Positions 26,458 to 34,158 of a stretch of 64,000 nucleotides of DNA are shown here, one piece after another; position 1 is the first letter of the stretch, and every line of letters starts with the position of its first letter. Under the pieces are notes generated by a model. The model searched no databases. It saw only the letters and a program-made list of their open reading frames with translations, and was not told the origin of the DNA. This DNA is from Bacillota bacterium (GTDB lineage Bacteria; Bacillota; Clostridia; Lachnospirales; Lachnospiraceae). The position numbers were made by a program, and so were the translations under genes. The stretch is from contig JAEWMT010000040.1 in the NCBI GenBank assembly GCA_023393095.1, positions 1 through 64,000 on the forward strand, in the 5' to 3' direction.

Positions 26458-26688
26458 TTATTCATCAAAATCTACTATAACATAAAAACCACGGTCAGTA
26501 TGTTGCACTTCTTTGACAATACCTGTCCTTGATTTAATTGGATTATTCAACGGGATGCACCCAGACATAGCAACGGCTGGTTCTATAATATAAGAATAAC
26601 TGGAAGGACCCGGTCTCTCAATGATTGTGACTTCATCCTGAGGATTTACTAATCCCTCTCGTTCCATTTTGAATTTAACTTCTCTCAT
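26458..26688 (-). CDS. Hypothetical 76-residue protein
   Basis: I do not recognise this family. The protein is soluble, with an acidic end (VIVDFDE) and a central EPAVAMSGCIPLNNPIKSRTG segment suggesting small beta strands. GGAG lies before the start with acceptable spacing. It precedes the EamA transporter in the same direction. A start at the second Met (residue 8) is possible but has no ribosome site. Confidence 0.6.
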   Translation of the reverse strand: MREVKFKMEREGLVNPQDEVTIIERPGPSSYSYIIEPAVAMSGCIPLNNPIKSRTGIVKEVQHTDRGFYVIVDFDE

Positions 26689-26905
26689 AGCTGATTCTCC
26701 TCGAATATTAAAATTCTTCGTTTATACAAATTTGGTTTGGGTGTATATATAGAATCCCCAACATTATGCTTATTTTATCATGCTATTTCAAACTCAACAA
26801 TTATATATTTCATTTTTTTCTGATATATTCACCCATATTAATATAGAGAATTTTTCTTAAAAATGCATCTTATCCTATAAAAACTGCCTCTTGCAAGGAA
26901 ATATA

Positions 26906-26934
26906 TTGCAATACTTTAAGCCATGTAGTATAAG
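26906..26934 (+). promoter_or_regulatory. Promoter of the LytTR-ABC operon with repeated TTGCAA
   Basis: TTGCAA (26906-26911), 17 bases, TATAAG (26929-26934), 35 bases before the LytTR start. A second TTGCAA lies 15 bases upstream at 26891. The palindromic hexamers may mark a regulator site. Confidence 0.5.
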
Positions 26935-26969
26935 GAAAATAGGTTATAGACACAAAGGTGGAGAAAATT

Positions 26970-27422
26970 ATGAAAATTAGGATTGAAAGAAATGATTCTC
27001 ATGAGCTTGAACCGGAAGTTGTGATATATTGTCGGGACATTAATGATAACGTACATAAGATTCTATCCCTTCTGGATACTTATAAAAGGAAACTAATAGG
27101 TTATGCTGAGCAAAAAGAATATGTAATCGACCCATATGATGTATTATATTGTGAAAGCGTCGACGGAGTACTATTTATTTATACAATGGAACAGGTTTTG
27201 AAAACGGGTTATACCTTATATGATATTGAAAGTGCTTATTCAAAAGCAGGATTTTTCCGATGTTCAAAGTCCATGGTAATTAATATCAATTCGATCAAAA
27301 GTCTCAAAAGTGAGTTAGGTAATCGAATTGATGCACTACTATCAAATGGTGAACACATTATTATTTCAAGGCATTATGCAAAACAATTGAGAACAATCTT
27401 AAAGGAGGTCGGCAGCTTATGA
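26970..27422 (+). CDS. LytTR-family DNA-binding regulator
   Basis: 150 residues from the ATG at 26970; GGTGGAG lies eight bases before it, and the in-frame GTG inside that site is less likely to be the start. The C-terminal LytTR domain (about 50-148) shows DVLYCESVDGVLFIYT and FFRCSKSMVININSIKSLKS. The N-terminal 45 residues lack a receiver domain. Such stand-alone LytTR proteins are usually encoded with a DUF3021 membrane partner that inhibits them, as here (overlap of four bases with the next gene). It probably controls the operon that it starts. Confidence 0.85.
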   Translation: MKIRIERNDSHELEPEVVIYCRDINDNVHKILSLLDTYKRKLIGYAEQKEYVIDPYDVLYCESVDGVLFIYTMEQVLKTGYTLYDIESAYSKAGFFRCSKSMVININSIKSLKSELGNRIDALLSNGEHIIISRHYAKQLRTILKEVGSL

Positions 27423-27967
27423 AGCAATTAATGAAATGGTGCAGTTGGGAACTAAAAAATGAATATGCAGCCTGTACTTACTTTACGGTTATGATCATAG
27501 TATACTGTTTGATTCACTTGCTTTGTGGTACAAAAAATGTTGATATCTTGGTTATCTTTGAAATGTATCTCGTGAATTATGTTTTATCCACGATAGAAAA
27601 ATTATTTTTTAATCTGGATAAAGATTATTATATAAATAGTCCCACCAAAGAAAGGCGGATCCTTAGTAGAATATCAAAAGCGGCTATTTCTCAGGATTTA
27701 TGCCCAAAGTGCACGGGCATTCGTGTGAATCGTTTTATCTTACGAGCTGTTATAATGAGCATTCTATCCTTGATTATAATTATTATAGTTAGTAGTCTTG
27801 GTGGTTGGTTTGATGGCATGCCGGAATGGAGCGGTATAACTATTTATACCATGCTTATCTTATCATATATCATGGTATGGTTCATCGTAAGCTTCACCAA
27901 GAAACATGACACAAAACAATTAAATAACCAACTTGAAAACTTCAAGCGAAATAATAAAATTATTTAA
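27419..27967 (+). CDS. DUF3021-like membrane partner of the LytTR regulator
   Basis: 182 residues with four membrane helices (about 17-38, 42-62, 103-124, 138-160). Position after a LytTR gene and the four-helix layout point to the DUF3021 family, whose members hold the regulator at the membrane. Between helices two and three there is a loop of about 40 residues containing CPKCTG, a possible metal or redox site not expected in the short family. The C-terminal tail is basic. Start at 27419 overlaps the LytTR stop (ATGA), with GGAGG upstream. Confidence 0.65.
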   Translation: MKQLMKWCSWELKNEYAACTYFTVMIIVYCLIHLLCGTKNVDILVIFEMYLVNYVLSTIEKLFFNLDKDYYINSPTKERRILSRISKAAISQDLCPKCTGIRVNRFILRAVIMSILSLIIIIIVSSLGGWFDGMPEWSGITIYTMLILSYIMVWFIVSFTKKHDTKQLNNQLENFKRNNKII

Positions 27968-27979
27968 TGGAGGACTAAT

Positions 27980-28864
27980 ATGGTATATGCAGTTCAAATT
28001 CAAAGTTTAGTAAAAAAATATGGAAAAGCCAGAGGTGTCTCATCCATTAGCTTTCAAGTAGAAAAAGGCGACTTCTATGGTTTTATCGGTCCAAATGGCG
28101 CAGGAAAATCCACAACCATAAGATCAATGCTAGGTCTTATCAAAAAAGACTCTGGCAAGATAAATTTACTCGGAATGGACATTGAAACAGATAAAGTAAA
28201 TATTCTAAAACATATCGGCTATATGCCCTCAGAAACCATGTTCTATCCCAGAATGCGGGTATCTGAAATCATAAAAATGTCCGCTGACGCTTATAAAATG
28301 GATTGTAAAAAGAAAGCTAATGATCTTTGTGATCGTCTTAAAGTTGATACCAAGAAAAGAATTGAAGAATTATCTCTCGGTAATCGTAAGAAAGTAAGCA
28401 TAGTATGTGCCATGCAACATAAGCCGGATTTATATATTTTTGATGAACCAACCTCCGGATTGGACCCATTAATTCAGAGGGAATTCTTTACCCTTCTTAC
28501 TGAGGTTAATAAGGAGGGGGCAACCGTTTTCTTCTCTTCGCATGTATTATCAGAAATACAAAATTATTGCAATAACGCTGCTATTATTAAGGAGGGTAAG
28601 ATGATTGCAATTGACTCTGTAAACAATCTTACTAAGACAAATGCAAGAAAAGTATCTCTAAAAGGCATTGCAACGATGCCAAGTTTATCTGGTATATCTG
28701 CTGTAAACCAGGATGGCAACGTATTTAACTTTATGTACCGCGGTAATATGAAAGCTCTCCTTTCAGCTCTTAATAATCTGGATCTTGAGGATGTTATTAT
28801 CGAAGAGCCCTCATTAGAAGAAATCTTTGTGCATTATTATGAAAAGGAAGGTGCAAAAATATGA
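27980..28864 (+). CDS. ABC transporter ATPase
   Basis: 294 residues. Walker A GPNGAGKST (about 39-47), signature LSLGNR (about 132-137), Walker B LYIFDEPTSGLDP (about 151-163) and switch His in SSHVLSE. The C-terminal 70 residues are a BcrA-like regulatory part. It pairs with the permease that overlaps its stop by four bases. GGAGG precedes the ATG at 27980. Third gene of the LytTR operon; probable export or peptide resistance role, substrate unknown. Confidence 0.88.
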   Translation: MVYAVQIQSLVKKYGKARGVSSISFQVEKGDFYGFIGPNGAGKSTTIRSMLGLIKKDSGKINLLGMDIETDKVNILKHIGYMPSETMFYPRMRVSEIIKMSADAYKMDCKKKANDLCDRLKVDTKKRIEELSLGNRKKVSIVCAMQHKPDLYIFDEPTSGLDPLIQREFFTLLTEVNKEGATVFFSSHVLSEIQNYCNNAAIIKEGKMIAIDSVNNLTKTNARKVSLKGIATMPSLSGISAVNQDGNVFNFMYRGNMKALLSALNNLDLEDVIIEEPSLEEIFVHYYEKEGAKI

Positions 28865-29646
28865 TTTTTAAACATGAATTAAAAACTAATTATAAATCAC
28901 TTTTGATATGGTCCTTAGCCATTTCGGGAACGAACTTCTGCTTTATGCTGATGTATCCGAGCTTACAAGATTCAATGAGAAAAGCAATGGATGCTTACTC
29001 TAACATGGGAGCACTGACAGCAGCCTTTGGTATGGATAAGTTAAGTATGGCTACCGCACTCGGCTTTTACGGAGTCTATGTCGGAGCCATACTATCCCTT
29101 GGTGGAGCTATGTTTGCTGCAATGCTTGGTACTGGAATTTTATCAAAGGAAGAGGGCGGGCATACCTCAGAATTTTTATATACACTGCCCTTTACAAGAA
29201 ATAGTGTGGTAGCCGGGAAGACCGCTGCTGTAATGTTAATGATTATTATATTTAATATAATAAGCTTTTTATTTGGTATCTTATCCTTCCCGATAATAAA
29301 TGCTGTTTTACCTTTAAAAGAAGTGCTGATTTTTCATATCGGTCAGCTTGCTATGCAGGCAGAAGTAGGTGCAATATGCGTTTTATTATCAGCTTGTTCT
29401 AAAAAAGTAAGCCTCGGTAGTGGTTTTGGAATTGCAATGTTATTCTACTTTCTTGATATGATGGCACGTGTGCTTTCACCGCTTAAATTTGCCAAATACA
29501 TAACCCCGTTTTATTATGCCAATGCTGCAGATGTAATGGTAAATGGTAGAATAGACATCCTGCTTCTTTTTATCGGAATGGTCATTGCTGCTTTGTGTAT
29601 CGGAACAAGTATCTGGTATTATAACAAACGCGATTTAGCAGCTTAA
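28861..29646 (+). CDS. ABC-2 type permease
   Basis: 261 residues, six membrane helices. Begins MIFKHELKTNYKSLLIWSLAIS and carries the conserved KEEGGHTSEFLYTLPFTRNSVVAGK region that follows the second helix in bacitracin-type and Nat-type permeases. It completes the exporter with the upstream ATPase (ATGA overlap). Last gene before a bidirectional terminator. Substrate unknown. Confidence 0.85.
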   Translation: MIFKHELKTNYKSLLIWSLAISGTNFCFMLMYPSLQDSMRKAMDAYSNMGALTAAFGMDKLSMATALGFYGVYVGAILSLGGAMFAAMLGTGILSKEEGGHTSEFLYTLPFTRNSVVAGKTAAVMLMIIIFNIISFLFGILSFPIINAVLPLKEVLIFHIGQLAMQAEVGAICVLLSACSKKVSLGSGFGIAMLFYFLDMMARVLSPLKFAKYITPFYYANAADVMVNGRIDILLLFIGMVIAALCIGTSIWYYNKRDLAA

Positions 29647-29687
29647 ATCCATCATCTATATTTATAATCTTATCCATATACAGGAAA

Positions 29688-29716
29688 ACGCACTCACATT
29701 ATTTTAATGAGTGCGT
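29688..29716. terminator. Bidirectional terminator
   Basis: ACGCACTCA (29688-29696) and TGAGTGCGT (29708-29716) pair perfectly, with A and T tracts on the two sides. It separates the ABC operon (+) from ric (-). Confidence 0.75.
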
Positions 29717-29732
29717 CTTTACTGATATCTTT

Positions 29733-30428
29733 TCAACTTTCAAGATGCTTAAACAGGATATTGTTTTCCAGATGAATATGCTGAAACAAATCAGCCTCCA
29801 GCTCCTGAATCTTATCATAGGTCAGACGAAATGAATTACATCCATCATCTGGAACCACAAAATCCTTGGTAATTCTTCTTAATTCTTTGAGAATATCTCC
29901 GGCGGCCTCATGCTCACTTTCCGTTTCACTCATTACGTTACTGATTTTTGCCAGCAGCTCTTTAGATGGTTCTTGATCATATTCCTTGATTAACGGGAAC
30001 AGCAACTCCTCCTCTTTAATAAGGTGCTGTTCAAGATCTGTTTTCAGATTATGGAATAGTTTATGAACCTGAAAAAGTTCTTCGTGATTTGTTCCATGTA
30101 CTCTTAGAATCTTTGTTGTAAGCTCACTTATCTCAGGCAGTGTTATTTTTAAGAAAGAATGATGTGTGCTTACAATATAATCAATCAGTTCATTTCTTGA
30201 CAATTTTACAAAATCAGTCTGATTTTTATATGCTTCAGTCTCTTTTTCAGCTTCATCCAGCTCTTGCAATATTTCATCTTCATTCAGCTGCTGCTCCTTA
30301 ATCGCTTCCGAAAGCAGTCTATTCCCTCCACAGCAAAAATCAATATGATATTTCTTAAATACTTCACTCGCCTTAGGTAGACTCGCTACTATTTCGCCTA
30401 TACTCAAAGATGTGTTAAATTTACTCAT
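29733..30428 (-). CDS. ric: Iron-sulfur cluster repair di-iron protein (Ric/ScdA/YtfE)
   Basis: 231 residues from the ATG at 30428, which has GGAGG upstream (a TTG two codons earlier is less likely). The N-terminal ScdA domain (about 1-65) contains IDFCCGGNRLL. The hemerythrin-like domain (about 75-230) supplies His/Glu ligands in STHHSFLK, VHKLFHNL, HLIKEEELLFP, SEHEAAGD and HIHLENNILF. Such proteins restore Fe-S clusters damaged by NO or peroxide. It follows the flavodiiron gene by 53 bases, probably one operon, beside an Fnr-type regulator. Confidence 0.92.
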   Translation of the reverse strand: MSKFNTSLSIGEIVASLPKASEVFKKYHIDFCCGGNRLLSEAIKEQQLNEDEILQELDEAEKETEAYKNQTDFVKLSRNELIDYIVSTHHSFLKITLPEISELTTKILRVHGTNHEELFQVHKLFHNLKTDLEQHLIKEEELLFPLIKEYDQEPSKELLAKISNVMSETESEHEAAGDILKELRRITKDFVVPDDGCNSFRLTYDKIQELEADLFQHIHLENNILFKHLES

Positions 30429-30481
30429 ATTCAATCCTCCATTCTATTCATGGTCATTATGTTTGCTATTCATGTATCAAC

Positions 30482-31723
30482 TTAATCTACAAGCAATGAA
30501 TTTGTCAGTATCTGTTCACCAAATACTCGTCCCGCAGAACTTGCTCTATCTAAATCTTCCGTATTGGTGAATTTGATTCTGAGAGGCAGCAACGGTGCAT
30601 CCATTCCCTGTCCAGTTATCATATATTTTTGATTAATCACTTTAAATCCTGCGTCATTTAGATAGTCTTCCACATACACAATTGCTTCTCCACTCCAGCC
30701 ATAGGAACCGAATGCTGCTGCCAGCTTGTTACTGTTATCATAACCTTGGATAGATTTTAGGAATTCTTCTGTGTTACCAACCATATCACCATATTTGGTA
30801 GAGCTTCCTACCAAAAGGCCATCACTTTCCGCTATTTTTAATTTCAGATCTTCTAAATCTGCATTTTTAAGGTTGAATATCGTTGCTTCAACACCTGTTG
30901 ATTTCAAGCCTTCCGAAAGCTTCTGTGCTATTTTTGCTGTGTTTCCGGTCATTGAGCTGTAAGCAATAACTACTTTTTTGCTTGATTCTTTTAGCGAGCT
31001 CATTTCATCATATAAATCAATGAACCTAGCCGGATTACTTCTCAGTATGAAGCCATGGGATGGAGCTATCAATTTGATATCCAGATTTTTAATTTTATTA
31101 AGCATATCTCTAACATAGGGTCTGTGAGAAGACATAATCAGTTTATAATACACTTTAAAATCTTCTAAATATATAGAATCGTCCACTAAATCGTTAAAAA
31201 GATCAAAGGTTGCTATATGCGTGCTGAATAAATCACAGGGATATAAGAAACCGTCTTCTATGCTGTAGGTAATCATTGTTTCTTCTGTGTGAAGGTATGG
31301 TGTTTCAATGAATTTTAGTACTTTACCTCCAATGTCTAGGGTATCCCCGTCTTTTACTGTAATAAACTCACGCTGATGAAGCCGGAACATATCTCCTAAC
31401 AGTTTCACAGCCAACTCAGTAGCAACAATTTTAGCATTCTTAGCTTTTGCTGCAAGAGCCGGAAGTGCTCCAGCATGATCCGGTTCAACATGATTAATTA
31501 CGATATATTCAATTTTTTCCGGATTAATCAGCTTACTCAGATTATCTACATATTCCTTCCCATACATCATATCAACCGTATCAATTACCGTAGGTTTATC
31601 GGTTAATAGAAGATAACTGTTATAGGTTGTGCCCTTCTCCAATATTAACCGATGAAAAGGCACTTTTCTGTCATCTACTTTTCCAATCCAATATACATTC
31701 TCTAATAATTTTACAAAACTCAT
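30482..31723 (-). CDS. FprA-type flavodiiron protein
   Basis: 413 residues. The metallo-beta-lactamase-like half (about 1-250) carries the di-iron ligands in NHVEPDHAGA (about 80-89), YLHTEET and APSHGFI. The flavodoxin half (about 256-400) has the FMN loop SSMTGNTAKIA. These cytoplasmic enzymes reduce O2 to water or NO to N2O and protect anaerobes. Read with ric and preceded by the crp/fnr gene. AGGAGG is clear. Which gas is preferred cannot be told from sequence. Confidence 0.93.
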   Translation of the reverse strand: MSFVKLLENVYWIGKVDDRKVPFHRLILEKGTTYNSYLLLTDKPTVIDTVDMMYGKEYVDNLSKLINPEKIEYIVINHVEPDHAGALPALAAKAKNAKIVATELAVKLLGDMFRLHQREFITVKDGDTLDIGGKVLKFIETPYLHTEETMITYSIEDGFLYPCDLFSTHIATFDLFNDLVDDSIYLEDFKVYYKLIMSSHRPYVRDMLNKIKNLDIKLIAPSHGFILRSNPARFIDLYDEMSSLKESSKKVVIAYSSMTGNTAKIAQKLSEGLKSTGVEATIFNLKNADLEDLKLKIAESDGLLVGSSTKYGDMVGNTEEFLKSIQGYDNSNKLAAAFGSYGWSGEAIVYVEDYLNDAGFKVINQKYMITGQGMDAPLLPLRIKFTNTEDLDRASSAGRVFGEQILTNSLLVD

Positions 31724-31785
31724 ATTAATTCCTCCTTATATTTTGTATTGTTCTTAACTTGATTAGAGAATACACCTATAAAAGG

Positions 31786-31817
31786 AAAAAAACTGTGATT
31801 GCATTCACAGTTTTTTT
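31786..31817 (-). terminator. Terminator of the crp/fnr gene containing a TGTGA-N6-TCACA palindrome
   Basis: 13-bp perfect arms (31786-31798 and 31805-31817) with A and T tracts, 24 bases past the crp/fnr stop. The stem contains TGTGA-N6-TCACA, the classical Crp half-site arrangement, 70 bases before the flavodiiron start. Terminator function is clear; binding by the Crp/Fnr protein is possible but unproven. The same structure recurs at 39820. Confidence 0.75.
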
Positions 31818-31840
31818 CTTTTTATTAATTATTCTACGAT

Positions 31841-32566
31841 TTATTCCATGAGTACTTCTAATGCATGTCTATCCAGAAGAATTATCTTTTTATTGCCTAA
31901 CATTTCAATAATTCCCTCTTCTTGCAGTAGGTTCAGTTTTCGACTAACTGTTTCCCGTGTAAGCCCAATATAATTTGCAATACCTTCCCTGCTTAAAGGA
32001 AGATCAATTTCAAGTCCTCTTTCTTTATTCTTTCCATACTTATTTGCAAATTCAAGTAGTACAGCATTAATTCTTACATCAACATTTTTCGTTCCCATAT
32101 TTTGAATCGTATCTTCAAGTCCTTCTATCCGATTTAATAGTTCATCAATTATTTTAATCCCTATCTCCGGTAGTTCACGTAATAAAGTCTGAAAATCCTT
32201 CTTATTAATCATGCAGATTTTCGTTTTTTCCAAAGCCTCAACGTGATAAGCAGATTCCTGTTCCTGCAAAATATTTCTTTCACCGAAAAAGTCACCTTCC
32301 GAAAAAATATAGAGTATCTGTTCTTTTCCTTCATTTGTATTACGAAAGGCCTTTACCTGACCTTGATTTATTATTACAAGATTATCATAACTTTCCCCTT
32401 CCATAAGAATTAACTCACCTTTTGCATATTCTTTTCTGAGAATCAGATTCGCAACTCTTCTCAATTCTTCTGCTTCAAGCGATGCAAAAATTGGAACCCG
32501 TTTCGTACACATCTGATGCTGGCAATTCTCACAGCTACATAAATTATGATTCATAACATTACTCAA
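31841..32566 (-). CDS. Crp/Fnr-family regulator with N-terminal cysteine cluster
   Basis: 241 residues; TTG start at 32566 chosen because GAGGAG is nine bases before it. Residues 10-20 read CSCENCQHQMC with four cysteines, as in Fnr proteins that bind an oxygen-labile 4Fe-4S cluster there. A cyclic-nucleotide-type beta barrel (about 25-140) contains EGDFFGERN. The HTH (about 165-235) contains LSREGIANYIGLTRETVSRKL. Its neighbours (flavodiiron, ric, ACR3) suggest control of redox, NO or metal stress genes. In the barrel, cAMP-contact residues are not conserved enough to claim nucleotide binding. A broken partial copy lies at 39820-39955. Confidence 0.9.
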   Translation of the reverse strand: MSNVMNHNLCSCENCQHQMCTKRVPIFASLEAEELRRVANLILRKEYAKGELILMEGESYDNLVIINQGQVKAFRNTNEGKEQILYIFSEGDFFGERNILQEQESAYHVEALEKTKICMINKKDFQTLLRELPEIGIKIIDELLNRIEGLEDTIQNMGTKNVDVRINAVLLEFANKYGKNKERGLEIDLPLSREGIANYIGLTRETVSRKLNLLQEEGIIEMLGNKKIILLDRHALEVLME

Positions 32567-32729
32567 ATTAATTATCTCCTCTCCTAGTAAATATTTTAAA
32601 TTATATTTTATGGAGATTGTAAATTAACAGTTTATAATAATCACTAAACCTTCTCAACTTTGAATTCTAGCCGAAAGTCAGGCCTCATTTATCAAAGTTT
32701 TGTTCGTAATTTAAGCTAGGAAAGTAGAA

Positions 32730-33812
32730 CTATTTATTACTGATATCATCATGTGATCCATTCTTTTTATATAACTTGTTCTTAAGAGTAAGAGCAATAT
32801 TAACAAGAATAATCATTACCGGTACTTCGATCAATGGCCCTATCACTGCTGCAAATGCCTGATCAGAAGATATCCCAAATACAGCTACTGCAACAGCTAT
32901 AGCTAATTCAAAGTTATTACTGGCTGCCGTAAAGGACAAAGTTACCGTCTGCTCATAGGATAGTTTCTGTTTGTATGACATAATGAAGCTTGTAAAGAAC
33001 ATAATGGCAAAATAAAGCAGAAGCGGAATAGCAATCCTAACTACATGCATTGGTAAAGAAACAATAAATTGACCTTTTAATACGAACATTACAACGATAG
33101 TATAAAGTAAAGCGATTAATGCTAAAGGTGATATTTTAGGTAAAAATACCCTCTCATACCATTCCTTAGATTTAACTCTCAAAAGGAATAATCTTGTTAA
33201 AAATCCGAAAGCAAATGGTATACCTAAGTAGATTAGAACACTTTTGGCAACATCCCAGATAGAGATATCAATTACCTGACCACCCCAGGACAACCCCAGC
33301 CATTTTGGAAATACCGTTACAAACAAGTAGATATACACAGAATATAATAATATCTGAAATATAGAATTTAATGCTACTAATGCTGCACAGTATTCATTAT
33401 CACCTTTTGCCAGTGTATTCCATACGATAACCATAGCGATGCACCTTGCTAAGCCAATAATGATTAACCCAATTGCATAGTTTGGCATATCATGTAACAG
33501 TAGAATTGCAAGACCAAACATTAAAACAGGGCCTACAATCCAGTTCTGAATCAATGAGAGTACAAGTACTTTTTTATTCCTTGTTACTTTTCCCATCTCC
33601 TCATATTTTATTTTAGCCAATGGCGGGTACATCATTATGATTAGTCCTATTGCAATTGGCCATGAGATAGTTCCAGTACTCATTTCTTCCAAGTATTCAG
33701 CAAAACCAGGAAATAGATATCCACCTAATACGCCGATTCCCATGGCTATAAAAATCCATAGTGTTAAAAAGCGGTCAAGAAACGATAAGCTTACTTTTTT
33801 CTTCTCAATCAT
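32730..33812 (-). CDS. ACR3-type arsenite efflux transporter
   Basis: 360 residues, ten membrane helices. The conserved membrane Cys lies in [13 protein letters not shown] (about 121-133), followed by ALNSIFQI and, near the end, [20 protein letters not shown]. These are ACR3/ArsB-type signatures for As(III) export. No arsR or arsC gene is adjacent, although a promoter-operator of ArsR type precedes it. The gap to the crp/fnr gene is about 160 bases. Function is secure at family level. Confidence 0.92.
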   Translation of the reverse strand: MIEKKKVSLSFLDRFLTLWIFIAMGIGVLGGYLFPGFAEYLEEMSTGTISWPIAIGLIIMMYPPLAKIKYEEMGKVTRNKKVLVLSLIQNWIVGPVLMFGLAILLLHDMPNYAIGLIIIGLARCIAMVIVWNTLAKGDNEYCAALVALNSIFQILLYSVYIYLFVTVFPKWLGLSWGGQVIDISIWDVAKSVLIYLGIPFAFGFLTRLFLLRVKSKEWYERVFLPKISPLALIALLYTIVVMFVLKGQFIVSLPMHVVRIAIPLLLYFAIMFFTSFIMSYKQKLSYEQTVTLSFTAASNNFELAIAVAVAVFGISSDQAFAAVIGPLIEVPVMIILVNIALTLKNKLYKKNGSHDDISNK

Positions 33813-34010
33813 TCAATTTATCCCCCATTTTAATTTTAATATAAACCTATATATGATATTCATCATATTTTATTTTTTATGCAAATTTATTCTAAGTTCA
33901 CAGATATTCTTAGTATGAAATAACTCTCTATTCTTCTGATATATCTAAAGCCGCTTTCCTCTGATAATGTCTTAAATATATTAACCACCTTTCACAACTT
34001 CTATATTCTG

Positions 34011-34047
34011 ATTATAACTTCATATTGATAAATGTCAATATGAAGTT
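34011..34047 (-). promoter_or_regulatory. ArsR-type promoter/operator before ACR3
   Basis: On the minus strand TTGACA (34038-34033), 16 bases, TATAAT (34016-34011). A perfect 13-bp inverted repeat (34016-34028 and 34035-34047) covers the spacer and both boxes, as in ArsR-repressed promoters. The leader of about 190 bases before the ACR3 ATG contains no gene. The rest of the 346-base gap holds nothing else that I can identify. Confidence 0.65.
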
Positions 34048-34072
34048 GATAGCGTATTCCTATATAATTATA

Positions 34073-34108
34073 AAAAAAGATAGCCAGTAAAATTTACCAG
34101 CTACCTTT
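34073..34108 (-). terminator. Terminator of the DUF4132 module
   Basis: Arms AGCTGGTAAA and TTTACTGGCT pair fully in RNA with two G-U pairs, followed on the minus strand by seven T. Confidence 0.7.
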
Positions 34109-34158
34109 TAGCAATTCATCAGAATCCCTAATTAAATTACTTCATATAATCATAATAA

